Positions 44,203 to 52,869 of a DNA stretch of 64,000 nucleotides are shown in pieces. Both the position numbers and the translations under genes were made by a program. The first letter of the stretch is position 1; each line of letters opens with the position of its first letter. The stretch is taken from positions 62,001-126,000 of the forward strand of contig NZ_CP065707.1 of NCBI RefSeq assembly GCF_016028255.1. The letters run 5' to 3'. This DNA is from Streptococcus oralis. Lineage in GTDB: Bacteria; Bacillota; Bacilli; Lactobacillales; Streptococcaceae. The notes beneath the pieces are model-generated. The model was not told the DNA's origin, did not search any database, and saw only the letters and a program-made list of their open reading frames with translations.

Positions 44203-44540
44203 TCGTCTTCTCCCATCCAGACTATACTGTCGGTTGTGGAATCGCACCACATCAGCTTGCGCTCGCGGACTTCTTTAAGGGAAGGAAATAGAGATTTTTC
44301 TTTTAGACTAGGCGACAAGCTGTAGGCATAACTTCCAGTTAGGCAAAACTTGTCAACAAAGTTTTAAAGGAAAAATTTTTTCCTAATGATACTCAATGAA
44401 AATCAAAGAACAAACTAGGAAGCTAGCCGCGGGCTGTACTTGAGTACGGCAAGGCGAAGCTGACGTGGTTTGAATTGGATTTTCGAAGAGTATTAAAGTC
44501 ACCGCCGGTCGGGAATTGCACCCAGCCCTGAAGACCCTTT
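44203..44540 (-). ncRNA. FMN (RFN) riboswitch with an unusually long internal arm
   Basis: On the minus strand the 5' half of the aptamer, GGGTCTTCAGGGCTGGG ... CCGACCGGCGGTGACTTT, starts at about 44540. The 3' half, AGTCCGCGAGCGCAAGCTGATG ... CCGACAGTATAGTCTGGATGGGAGAAG, ends at about 44205. All conserved RFN blocks are present, but they are separated by about 220 bases instead of the usual few tens. A BOX repeat (44389-44495) occupies part of this arm. The expression platform is probably around 44110-44190, where I see only a weak GCTC/GAGC hairpin. Confidence 0.93.
44389..44495 (+). repeat. BOX element (boxA-boxC, no boxB)
   Basis: It begins ATACTCAATGAAAATCAAAG and contains AACTAGGAAGCTAGCCG (boxA). 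It continues with GTACGGCAAGGCGAAGCTGACGTGG and ends TTTTCGAAGAGTATTA (boxC). ATACTC/GAGTAT termini and the boxA-boxC order match the repeat of pneumococcus and relatives. It lies wholly inside the FMN riboswitch. Confidence 0.92.
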
Positions 44541-44547
44541 AATCTTA

Positions 44548-44577
44548 ACAAAAAACGCTTGCAAGTGCAAGCATTTT
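44548..44577 (-). terminator. Terminator of trmL
   Basis: On the minus strand GCTTGCA-CTTGCAAGC is followed by GTTTTTTG, immediately after the trmL stop and before the FMN riboswitch. Confidence 0.8.
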
Positions 44578-44579
44578 GT

Positions 44580-45083
44580 TTATTTCAATTTATCCACTTC
44601 ATAGGTGTGAACGAGTTCCAAACCTGCGAAATTTTGCTGACGAAGAGCTTCGTAGACAATCATGCATACGGTATTGGAAACATTGAGACTGCGAACGTGT
44701 TCATCATTCATGGGAATACGGAGTGCTTTCTCAGGATGTTCTCTCATAAAGTCCTCAGGTAAGCCCTTATCTTCACGTCCGAAGAGAAAATAATGATCCT
44801 CATCGCTTGCCAAATTCGCCTCAGAATAGACCTTTTCTGCAAATTTGGAAATCAGATAGAGTTTACCCTTCATCTGAGACATGAAATCTTCCAAATTATC
44901 ATAAAAATGAATCTCTAACTTGTCCCAATAATCCAAACCTGCTCGCTTCATCTTGCGATCATCAATGGGAAAGCCCATTGGCTTGATGATGTGGAGGGGA
45001 GAATTGGTGGCAGCGCAAGTACGCGCGATGTTGCCCGTATTTTGTGGAATCTGAGGTTCAAATAAAACAATGTGATTTGTCAT
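44580..45083 (-). CDS. trmL: tRNA (cytidine(34)-2'-O)-methyltransferase TrmL
   Basis: A 167-residue SPOUT methyltransferase modifying the wobble base of tRNA-Leu. Starting at the ATG at 45083 (GGAAG upstream): [21 protein letters not shown], then [12 protein letters not shown] and the knot-forming C-terminus [24 protein letters not shown] longer reading to 45122 is rejected because it enters the leader. Length and motifs are typical of TrmL/CspR. It stands alone between terminators behind a structured leader RNA. Confidence 0.95.
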   Translation of the reverse strand: MTNHIVLFEPQIPQNTGNIARTCAATNSPLHIIKPMGFPIDDRKMKRAGLDYWDKLEIHFYDNLEDFMSQMKGKLYLISKFAEKVYSEANLASDEDHYFLFGREDKGLPEDFMREHPEKALRIPMNDEHVRSLNVSNTVCMIVYEALRQQNFAGLELVHTYEVDKLK

Positions 45084-45207
45084 AATTGGCTTCCTTTTAT
45101 CATTGCAAAAAAATAGCCACACTGCCCGGAGTCAAGCTCAGCAAACAGCGTGGTTAAGGCATCGTTAACTTACCTCACAACAGGTTTGAAGTAAATCAGC
45201 GAAACTA
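45084..45207 (-). ncRNA. Structured leader or small RNA upstream of trmL
   Basis: Transcription from the promoter at 45215-45242 gives about 100 bases that fold into small hairpins (CCTGTTGTGAGG; GTTAACGATGCCTTAAC). It ends in CCACGCTG/CAGTGTGG (45117-45153) followed by TATTTTTTT, a complete intrinsic terminator 24 bases before the trmL ATG. It is either an attenuated leader or an independent small RNA. It reminds me of the asd RNA motif of lactic acid bacteria, from memory only. Confidence 0.65.
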
Positions 45208-45214
45208 CTTTCTT

Positions 45215-45242
45215 AGTATAACACTTTCAGAATCAATGTCAA
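45215..45242 (-). promoter_or_regulatory. Promoter of the trmL leader RNA
   Basis: On the minus strand TTGACA (45237-45242), 16 bases, TATACT (45215-45220). This is a strong match, one of the best promoters in the window, for an RNA that should mostly terminate early. Confidence 0.8.
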
Positions 45243-45483
45243 TAGAAACGACTTGATTTTTTTACTTTTTTTATTATATTTTCATACTCAGACATTCACT
45301 TTCAAAATAGCCTTATCAAGAGAGTAAAATCACTTCAAATCAGAGACATTGTCATAGAAGTTAAGCAAGTTTATCTTCAAAAACTTGGAAAAGACCTTTC
45401 TTCCTTCAAAAATTGGCTTGGCAAGTGCATTTTTTGCTAAAAAAGGGTATGATAGTTACATCATGAAAAAGTAGGTTTTTTAT

Positions 45484-46833
45484 ATGAAAATTGTCCTTGT
45501 TGGTGGAGGGAAAGTCGGTTTTGCCCTCTGTCGTTCACTAGTAGCGGAAAACCATGACGTTGTCCTCATCGAGCAAAATGAAGCTGTACTTAACCATATT
45601 GTCAGTCGCTTTGATATCATGGGCCTCCTTGGAAATGGTGCTGACTTTGCCATCTTGGAGCAAGCCGGCGTCCAAGAGTGTGATATCTTTATCGCTCTAA
45701 CTGAATACGATGAAGTGAATATGATTTCAGCGGTACTTGCCAAAAAAATGGGCGCTAAAGAAACCATCGTTCGAGTGCGAAATCCTGAATACTCTAATGC
45801 CTATTTTAAAGAGAAAAATATTCTTGGATTTTCACTTATCGTTAATCCAGAACTCCTAGCAGCCCGTGCCATCTCAAATATCATCGATTTCCCTAACGCC
45901 CTCTCAGTTGAGCGTTTTGCTGGAGGTCGTGTCAGCCTGATGGAGTTTGTTATCAAAGATTCTAGCGGGCTCTGTCAAATGCCAATCTCAGACTTTCGTA
46001 AGAAATTTGGCAACATCATTGTCTGCGCTATGGAAAGAGACCATCAACTCATGATTCCAAGTGGTGATGTTACTATCCAGGACAAGGATCGGATTTTTGT
46101 TACGGGAAATCGTGTAGATATGATGCTTTTCCACAACTATTTCAAATCACGTGCAGTGAAAAGCTTGCTTATCGTTGGAGCTGGAAAAATTGCTTATTAT
46201 CTACTTGGCATTTTAAAAGACAGTCGCATCGATACCAAGGTTATCGAGATCAATCCTGAAAGAGCTCGTTTCTTTAGTGAAAAATTCCCAAATCTCTATA
46301 TCGTACAAGGAGATGGAACAGCTAAGGACATCTTACTGGAAGAAAGTGCTCCTAGCTATGATGCAGTCGCAACCTTAACTGGGGTTGATGAGGAAAACAT
46401 CATCACCTCTATGTTTCTTGACCGTGTTGGCGTCCAGAAAAATATCACCAAGGTCAACCGGACTAGCCTCCTAGAAATTATCCATGCACCTGATTTTTCA
46501 AGTATCATCACACCCAAAATCATCGCAGTGGATACCATTATGCACTTTATCCGTGGTCGAGTAAACGCTCAGTACTCAGACCTTCAAGCCATGCACCATC
46601 TAGCAAACGGTCAAATTGAAACTCTCCAATTCCAAATCAAGGAAACTAATAAAATGACTGCCAAACCTCTATCACAGTTGAAATTGAAAAAAGGGGTTCT
46701 CATCGCAGCCATTATCCGAAAAGGAAAAACAATCTTCCCTACTGGAGAGGATATGCTTGAGGTAGGAGACAAGTTGCTCGTGACGACCTTATTGCCGAAC
46801 ATCACCAAAATTTATGATTTGATTGAGAGGTAA
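45484..46833 (+). CDS. trkA: Trk-type potassium uptake regulatory protein TrkA
   Basis: A 449-residue cytoplasmic gating subunit with two tandem RCK units. The first starts MKIVLVGGGKVGFALC (Rossmann GGGKVG) and the second LLIVGAGKIAYYLLG near residue 230, each followed by an RCK_C lobe. NAD(H) and possibly cyclic di-AMP control of this family is known in streptococci; which ligand acts here is not visible. The gene ends four bases before trkH. The upstream promoter candidate is TATGAT near 45447-45452. Confidence 0.93.
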   Translation: MKIVLVGGGKVGFALCRSLVAENHDVVLIEQNEAVLNHIVSRFDIMGLLGNGADFAILEQAGVQECDIFIALTEYDEVNMISAVLAKKMGAKETIVRVRNPEYSNAYFKEKNILGFSLIVNPELLAARAISNIIDFPNALSVERFAGGRVSLMEFVIKDSSGLCQMPISDFRKKFGNIIVCAMERDHQLMIPSGDVTIQDKDRIFVTGNRVDMMLFHNYFKSRAVKSLLIVGAGKIAYYLLGILKDSRIDTKVIEINPERARFFSEKFPNLYIVQGDGTAKDILLEESAPSYDAVATLTGVDEENIITSMFLDRVGVQKNITKVNRTSLLEIIHAPDFSSIITPKIIAVDTIMHFIRGRVNAQYSDLQAMHHLANGQIETLQFQIKETNKMTAKPLSQLKLKKGVLIAAIIRKGKTIFPTGEDMLEVGDKLLVTTLLPNITKIYDLIER

Positions 46834-46836
46834 AAA

Positions 46837-48276
46837 ATGAATAAAAGTATGATTCGTTACCTCCTCTCAAAACTTCTCTTGATTGAGGCTGTTCTTCTCC
46901 TAGTCCCTGTTAGTGTAGCGATCTATTACCAAGAATCCAGTCAAGTATTCATCGCTCTCTTTTCTACGATTGGAATTTTAGTCCTTCTTGGTGGTCTAGG
47001 TGTTTTACGGAAACCGAAAAATCAACGGATTTATGCCAAGGAAGGGGTCTTAATTGTTGCCCTCTGTTGGATTCTATGGTCTTTCTTTGGTGGCCTCCCC
47101 TTTGTCTTTTCAGGACAAATCCCCAGCATCATCGATGCCTTCTTTGAAATAAGCTCTGGTTTTACAACTACAGGAGCAACTATTCTGAACGATGTTTCCG
47201 TTCTCAGTCGTTCCCTCCTCTTCTGGCGAAGTTTTACCCACTTGATCGGAGGGATGGGGGTGCTTGTTTTCGCACTTGCCATTATGGACAATGCCAAAAA
47301 TAGTCACTTAGAGGTGATGAAGGCTGAGGTTCCTGGACCTGTCTTTGGCAAGGTCGTATCCAAACTAAAAAACACTGCCCAGATCCTCTATCTGCTTTAT
47401 CTGGCTCTCTTCTCCCTTTTTGTGGTCATCTACTATCTAGCAGGCATGCCTCTCTATGATAGTTTTGTCATTGCTATGGGAACAGCGGGAACTGGGGGCT
47501 TCACCGTCTATAACGACGGAATTGCCCACTACGGTAGCTCACTCATCACCTATCTAGTTAGTATCGGAGTCTTGGTTTTTGGGGTTAACTTCAATCTCTA
47601 CTACTACCTCATGCTCCGTCGGATCAAGGCCTTCTTTGGAGATGAAGAACTGCGGGCTTATGTGATTATTGTCCTAGTGTCTACAGGCTTGATTACCCTC
47701 AACACCCTCCACCTCTACCAAGGTGTCTCTAAGAGTGTTGAAATGGCCTTCTTCCAGGTTTCCAATATCATCACGACAACAGGTTTTGGTTACGGAGATA
47801 TTACCAACTGGCCTCTCTTCTCCCAGTTTATCCTCCTCTTCCTCATGGGAATCGGTGGATCAGCTGGCTCAACCGCAGGTGGTCTCAAAGTGATCAGAGG
47901 ACTCATCCTCTCAAAAATTGCAAAAAATCAGATTTTGTCCATCTTATCCCCTCACCGTGTCTTGACTCTACATGTCAACAAAACTGTGATTGACAAGGAT
48001 ACCCAACACAAGATTCTCAAATATTTTGCCATCTACGTGATGATTATACTCTCTCTCATCTTTATCGTCAGTCTTGATAGTAATGATTTTCTAGTCGTGA
48101 CCAGTGCTGTCTTCAGCTGTTTTAACAATATCGGACCTATTCTAGGTACAACATCGAGCTTTGCCATCTTTAGTCCCATCTCTAAAATCCTGCTCTCCTT
48201 TGCAATGATTGCAGGCCGCTTAGAGATATACCCCATTTTGCTCCTCTTTATGAAACGCACTTGGTCTAAACGTTAA
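46837..48276 (+). CDS. trkH: Trk-type potassium transporter membrane subunit TrkH
   Basis: A 479-residue membrane protein with the four-fold P-loop architecture of TrkH/KtrB. The pore loops read TTGATILND, TAGTGGFTVYN, TTGFGYGDITNW and FNNIGPILGT, each with the selectivity glycine. It forms the potassium channel-like pore gated by TrkA, encoded just upstream in the same operon. A strong terminator follows. Confidence 0.95.
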   Translation: MNKSMIRYLLSKLLLIEAVLLLVPVSVAIYYQESSQVFIALFSTIGILVLLGGLGVLRKPKNQRIYAKEGVLIVALCWILWSFFGGLPFVFSGQIPSIIDAFFEISSGFTTTGATILNDVSVLSRSLLFWRSFTHLIGGMGVLVFALAIMDNAKNSHLEVMKAEVPGPVFGKVVSKLKNTAQILYLLYLALFSLFVVIYYLAGMPLYDSFVIAMGTAGTGGFTVYNDGIAHYGSSLITYLVSIGVLVFGVNFNLYYYLMLRRIKAFFGDEELRAYVIIVLVSTGLITLNTLHLYQGVSKSVEMAFFQVSNIITTTGFGYGDITNWPLFSQFILLFLMGIGGSAGSTAGGLKVIRGLILSKIAKNQILSILSPHRVLTLHVNKTVIDKDTQHKILKYFAIYVMIILSLIFIVSLDSNDFLVVTSAVFSCFNNIGPILGTTSSFAIFSPISKILLSFAMIAGRLEIYPILLLFMKRTWSKR

Positions 48277-48285
48277 TTACAATAC

Positions 48286-48323
48286 AATTCCCCTTTTACA
48301 AGCTAGTAGAAGGGGAATTTTTC
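48286..48323 (+). terminator. Terminator of trkA-trkH
   Basis: AATTCCCCTT pairs with AAGGGGAATT around a 14-base loop and is followed by TTTTTC. Confidence 0.88.
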
Positions 48324-48333
48324 TATTAAAAAT

Positions 48334-48358
48334 GAGAAGACCATTCGGTCCTCTCCGA
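48334..48358 (-). terminator. Terminator of the ami operon
   Basis: On the minus strand GAGAGGACC-gaat-GGTCTTCTC is followed by ATTTTTAATAG, just past the amiF stop. Confidence 0.82.
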
Positions 48359-48364
48359 ATCTAA

Positions 48365-49294
48365 TTATTTTTTAAGAGCTTCCTTGTAACGAGCAAGTTC
48401 TGCTTGATTGGCCCAAACATAGTGACCTGGACGAATTTCCACCATAGATGGCTTGTCTGTCTCATAATCATGTTGGTCAGGATCGTAAACTTTCAAGACC
48501 TTCTTGCGTTCCAAGATTGGATCTGGAATCGGTACAGCAGATAGAAGCGCCTGAGTATATGGGTGGACAGGATTGTTAAACAACTCCTCTGTCTCCGCCA
48601 CTTCGACGATGACTCCCTTATAGATAACCGCGATACGATCTGAGATAAAGCGAACAACTGACAAGTCATGCGCGATAAAGAGATAGGTCAAGCCCAACTC
48701 TTTTTGGAACTTCTTGAGCAAGTTCAAGACTTGCGCACGCACTGATACGTCCAAGGCTGAAATTGGCTCATCTGCAATAACAAAATCAGGTTCCATCACA
48801 AGGGCACGGGCAATCCCGATACGCTGACGTTGACCACCAGAAAACTCGTGTGGATAACGGGTTAAGTGTTCTTTCAAAAGTCCAACTTCATGGATCATCT
48901 TTTGAACTTTTTCTTTTCGATCTTCTTCATCTTTAAACAAGTGGTAGTTGTAAAGACCTTCAGAGATGATATAGTCAACAGTCGCACGCTCATTCAAGCT
49001 TGCTGCAGGATCCTGGAAAATCATCTGGATACGACGGATTAAGTCTGCTGATTCCTTATGAGATTTTTTCCCATTGATTTTCTGGCCATCAAAGATAATC
49101 TCACCTTTACTAGTGTTATTTAAACCAATAATGGCACGACCAATCGTTGTTTTCCCACTACCAGACTCACCAACAAGAGAGAAAGTTTCTCCCTTGTTGA
49201 TAAAGAAGTTGGCGTTTTTAACCGCCACAAACTTCTTACTTCCTTCACCGAAGGAAATTTCTAAATCTTTAATTTCTACTAATTTTTCAGACAT
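48365..49294 (-). CDS. amiF: Oligopeptide ABC transporter ATP-binding protein AmiF
   Basis: A 309-residue OppF-type ATPase: Walker [13 protein letters not shown]-loop QMIFQDP, signature [15 protein letters not shown], Walker [13 protein letters not shown]-loop FIAHDLSV and the oligopeptide/dipeptide C-terminal extension ([12 protein letters not shown]). It forms the motor with AmiE. It is the last gene of amiACDEF, 10 bases after amiE. In mitis-group streptococci this importer brings in nutritional and signalling peptides. Confidence 0.96.
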   Translation of the reverse strand: MSEKLVEIKDLEISFGEGSKKFVAVKNANFFINKGETFSLVGESGSGKTTIGRAIIGLNNTSKGEIIFDGQKINGKKSHKESADLIRRIQMIFQDPAASLNERATVDYIISEGLYNYHLFKDEEDRKEKVQKMIHEVGLLKEHLTRYPHEFSGGQRQRIGIARALVMEPDFVIADEPISALDVSVRAQVLNLLKKFQKELGLTYLFIAHDLSVVRFISDRIAVIYKGVIVEVAETEELFNNPVHPYTQALLSAVPIPDPILERKKVLKVYDPDQHDYETDKPSMVEIRPGHYVWANQAELARYKEALKK

Positions 49295-49304
49295 TTCCTT
49301 CCTC

Positions 49305-50372
49305 CTAGTCTTCTAGATGAGCAAAGCCCATTTTATCACGAATCTTGTCATGCAAATCTGCGATGACCCCAGGTTTTTCAACTTTAGGAGCATTCTCATG
49401 AAGCAACCAAGTCTTAGCCCAGTGAGTATCAGTGACTGAAAACTGAGGTGCTTTCTGTTCAAAGTCAATTTGCATCGCATAATCTGAACGAAGGGCAAAG
49501 GCATCACCTTTCAACTCAGTATAAAGAGACGGTGGTGTTCCTGGGATAGAGTACAATTCTCCTTTATCATCAGCAAGCTGTGGCAAACTGGACAAGAGAC
49601 TCCAAGTATATGGATGACGTGGATCGTAGAAGACTTCCTCAACAGTACCGTATTCTACAATTTCCCCAGCATACATAACTGCTACCTTATCCGCAATACT
49701 TGCTACCACACCAAGGTCATGGGTGATAAAGATAATGGTAAAGTGGTACTCATTTTGCAAGGTTTTAAGCAAATCAATGATTTGCGCTTGAATGGTTACA
49801 TCAAGAGCCGTTGTTGGCTCGTCACAGATCAAGATATCTGGACGACATGCAAGGGCAATCGCGATAACGATACGTTGGCGCATCCCTCCAGAATATTGGA
49901 AAGGATACTCGTCAAAACGTTTTTCAGCGTCTGGAATTCCGACTTTGTTCATATAGTCGATTGCCATCTCTTTGGCTTCCTTAGCTGTTTTTCCTTGGTG
50001 TTTAACGATAACTTCAGTGATTTGGCTACCGATTGTATTGATTGGATCCAAACTTGTCATTGGATCCTGGAAGATGGTCGCAATTTTAGCACCACGAATC
50101 TTCTCCCATTCCTTGTTAGAATTCAAGGCGGTCAAGTCTTGTCCACGATAGTCGATGCTTCCTTGGGCAATACGTCCATTGTCTTCTAACATCCCTGTAA
50201 AGGTTTTTGTTAAAACAGATTTACCAGAACCAGACTCACCTACCAAGGCAAGAACTTCTCCTTCAATCAGGTCTAGAGAAACTCCTCGGATAGCCGTCAG
50301 AACTTTGTCACGAACGTCAAATTCCACGACAATATCACGAGCAGTCAAAATTACATTATTTTCTTTTGTCAT
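49305..50372 (-). CDS. amiE: Oligopeptide ABC transporter ATP-binding protein AmiE
   Basis: A 355-residue OppD-type ATPase with Walker [13 protein letters not shown]-loop [13 protein letters not shown], signature [15 protein letters not shown], Walker [13 protein letters not shown] and H-loop [12 protein letters not shown]-terminal OppD extension follows ([14 protein letters not shown]). It pairs with AmiF, whose gene is next in the operon; amiD lies 8 bases upstream. Confidence 0.96.
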   Translation of the reverse strand: MTKENNVILTARDIVVEFDVRDKVLTAIRGVSLDLIEGEVLALVGESGSGKSVLTKTFTGMLEDNGRIAQGSIDYRGQDLTALNSNKEWEKIRGAKIATIFQDPMTSLDPINTIGSQITEVIVKHQGKTAKEAKEMAIDYMNKVGIPDAEKRFDEYPFQYSGGMRQRIVIAIALACRPDILICDEPTTALDVTIQAQIIDLLKTLQNEYHFTIIFITHDLGVVASIADKVAVMYAGEIVEYGTVEEVFYDPRHPYTWSLLSSLPQLADDKGELYSIPGTPPSLYTELKGDAFALRSDYAMQIDFEQKAPQFSVTDTHWAKTWLLHENAPKVEKPGVIADLHDKIRDKMGFAHLED

Positions 50373-50380
50373 GTCTACTC

Positions 50381-51307
50381 CTATCTATGTGTACGTGGAT
50401 CACTAGCGTCCGCTAGGTTTTGACCAACAACGAAAAGAGATAGGGATACCAAGATCAAGGTTGTCAACGGAATCCAGAACAAGTAAGCGTTGGTCGTAAC
50501 GTTTTGTGAGTAATCTGAGATCAAACGTCCCAAACTTGGCACTGTTACAGGTAATCCCAATCCAAAGAAGGAAAGGAAGGCTTCATAAGAGATGAAGCTT
50601 GGCAACATCAAGGTCATCGTAGAAACAATAACGGATACTAATTGTGGCATGATGTTTTTAACGATGATTTTAAAGGTTGGTGTTCCAAGTGTTTGAGAAG
50701 CAAGGTTGTATTCCAAGTCACGGTAACGCATGATTTGGATACGAATCATATAAGCAATCCCAATCCAAGTTGTCACACTCATGGCAAAAATCAAATTCCA
50801 GAAACCAGCGCCAATCGAGTAAGTCAAGACGATGACAATCAAGAGAGATGGAATGTTTGAAATAATGTTATAAACTTCCATCATGACGCGGTCAACGGAT
50901 TTTGAAATTCCCCAAATTCCACCAACAATAACCCCAATCACAAGGTTGATAAAAGTTGCAATGACAGAGATGAGGATAGAGTTACGCGCCCCAAACCAAA
51001 CCCCGTCAAACAAGGATTTACCATTGCTATCTGTACCAAACCAATGCTCAGCATTGGGCTTGATAAAACGAGCAGAGAAGTCATTGACCTTACTTACATC
51101 GTTGAAGTCAAAATCTGAGAACATTGGGTAAATAAAGCTCATCAAGATAATGGCAACCAAAATTCCTAGCATAAAGACTGTTGATTTTTTCTTTAGAAAC
51201 TGTCTAAATACAGAACCCCAGTATGAATAGGCAGGAGCATCAATTGTTTCAGAGGCAAAATCGTCACGTTTTACGAACTGAAATTTTTCTTTATCGATTG
51301 TTGACAT
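50381..51307 (-). CDS. amiD: Oligopeptide ABC transporter permease AmiD
   Basis: A 308-residue OppC-type permease. A cytoplasmic N-terminus is followed by six membrane helices and the EAA loop ([20 protein letters not shown]) that contacts the ATPases. The N-terminal OppC pattern [13 protein letters not shown] ([14 protein letters not shown]) is present. It overlaps the amiC stop by one base, indicating coupled synthesis with its permease partner. Confidence 0.95.
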   Translation of the reverse strand: MSTIDKEKFQFVKRDDFASETIDAPAYSYWGSVFRQFLKKKSTVFMLGILVAIILMSFIYPMFSDFDFNDVSKVNDFSARFIKPNAEHWFGTDSNGKSLFDGVWFGARNSILISVIATFINLVIGVIVGGIWGISKSVDRVMMEVYNIISNIPSLLIVIVLTYSIGAGFWNLIFAMSVTTWIGIAYMIRIQIMRYRDLEYNLASQTLGTPTFKIIVKNIMPQLVSVIVSTMTLMLPSFISYEAFLSFFGLGLPVTVPSLGRLISDYSQNVTTNAYLFWIPLTTLILVSLSLFVVGQNLADASDPRTHR

Positions 51308-52803
51308 TATTTGCCTCCTTTCTCTGTCAATTTAATACGCGGGTCAAGCATAGTCATCCAGATGTCTCCTACAAAGAGTGAGAAGATAGAAATACATGTG
51401 AAGATGAAGACAAGACCAACTACCATTGAGTTGTTTGATGCCTTAACAGAGTCAATCAACATTTTACCCATACCTGGGAAGGCGAAGACTGTTTCTGTCA
51501 ATGTTGCACCACCAATAACCCCGATTACGGCACCAGGAATACCTGAAACCAAAGGAACCATGGCATTTTTAAAGATGTGTTTATTTGAAATTTCTTTTTC
51601 AGACAGTCCTTTTGCACGAGCAAAACGTACAAAGTCCTGAGATTGCAAGTCGATCATGTAACGACGGATCCAGATAGCTGTACTTGGCGCACCCAATAGA
51701 CCTAGAATGACTGCTGGCAAGACGTAGGAACGCCAATCTCCAGCCCCCAAGATAGGGAATGAGTCAGGCAGACCAATAGATGATCCAATCAAGCGAACGA
51801 TATAAACCAAGGCAATCGTTGGAAGGGCAAGCAAGAAGGTTAGAGCACCTGTCGAGAAGCTGTCAATCCAAGTATTCTTGTGGCGAGCCATAGCAGATCC
51901 AAGAGGAATTGCGATAGCATAAGAAATAACCAAACCGATCAAACCAGCAACAGCCGAGCTTGCAATCATTGATGGATATTGATAATTGCTTTCTGTAGCT
52001 GTATATGGATCGTCTTTACCATAGTTAGCTACTTCACGCGCATCTGCTTGACTTGGCGACTTGTAGGTACGAGAGTAAATATCTACAGAGGAAGTCTTTT
52101 TACCCGTAGGGAATTGAACTTCTGATGTCTTGGTTTGTCCCTGACCCTGTGTGATAACTTGAAGCACTGGTGTGTTTGCATAAGTTGGGTAAGAGTCACC
52201 CAAGTTAATGTTCACAAAGTTTTGGTGTACAAATGGGAACTGATTATTGAAATACAAAAGATATTTATGTTTTGTACCTGAACCAACCAATGACCAACCG
52301 ATAGCGGGGTCATTTTCAAAACGAAGATAACGTTCCAAGTTTGGATTTTCAGGGTCTTGAATCTTGTTTGTATGATCAATGTCGAGCAAGTTCGAGTAGA
52401 ATTTGAAAACACGTTCAAAAATTGGAATTTCACGCGTAGCGTAGAATTGACCACTTTCTGAGAATACACCGAGTGTCCAACCATTACCGAGTTGGTTGAT
52501 GTATTTTTCGTAGATTGCCTTATTTGTATCATTGGCATCTACTGTTACAGATGAGTCCATTGTGCTCGCTTTTTCTTGCAACTCCTTGGTATCGTAGTAC
52601 TCGATATAGCCCATCCGCTCATAAACGGTATTTTCATAATTATCCCGTTTATCTGGCGTCGTTGCAATTTTGTTATAGTTGGTATCCTGCTTGAAAATCA
52701 GTTTTCGAGGAACCATCGTATAGATAATCGTGTAGGTCAAGGTTGTCACCAAGAAGATAGACACCAATGAACGCAATACACGCATAAAAATATATTTCTT
52801 CAT
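51307..52803 (-). CDS. amiC: Oligopeptide ABC transporter permease AmiC
   Basis: A 498-residue OppB-type permease, longer than typical OppB (about 310) because of a large extracellular insertion between helices 1 and 2 (about 35-275), as in AmiC. The C-terminal half carries the inner-membrane permease domain and the loop [19 protein letters not shown]. It follows amiA with an intervening hairpin that should reduce its expression. Confidence 0.95.
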   Translation of the reverse strand: MKKYIFMRVLRSLVSIFLVTTLTYTIIYTMVPRKLIFKQDTNYNKIATTPDKRDNYENTVYERMGYIEYYDTKELQEKASTMDSSVTVDANDTNKAIYEKYINQLGNGWTLGVFSESGQFYATREIPIFERVFKFYSNLLDIDHTNKIQDPENPNLERYLRFENDPAIGWSLVGSGTKHKYLLYFNNQFPFVHQNFVNINLGDSYPTYANTPVLQVITQGQGQTKTSEVQFPTGKKTSSVDIYSRTYKSPSQADAREVANYGKDDPYTATESNYQYPSMIASSAVAGLIGLVISYAIAIPLGSAMARHKNTWIDSFSTGALTFLLALPTIALVYIVRLIGSSIGLPDSFPILGAGDWRSYVLPAVILGLLGAPSTAIWIRRYMIDLQSQDFVRFARAKGLSEKEISNKHIFKNAMVPLVSGIPGAVIGVIGGATLTETVFAFPGMGKMLIDSVKASNNSMVVGLVFIFTCISIFSLFVGDIWMTMLDPRIKLTEKGGK

Positions 52804-52824
52804 ATCGTTTCCTTTTAAAATCCC

Positions 52825-52858
52825 AAAAGAACCTTCTCCTCATGGAGAGAAAGTTCTC
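52825..52858 (-). terminator. Partial terminator between amiA and amiC
   Basis: On the minus strand AGAACTTTCTCTCC pairs with GGAGAAGGTTCT around a short loop and is followed by TTTTGGGATTTT. The imperfect T-run suggests partial read-through, giving more binding protein than permease. Confidence 0.72.
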
Positions 52859-52869
52859 TTGAGAGTTAT

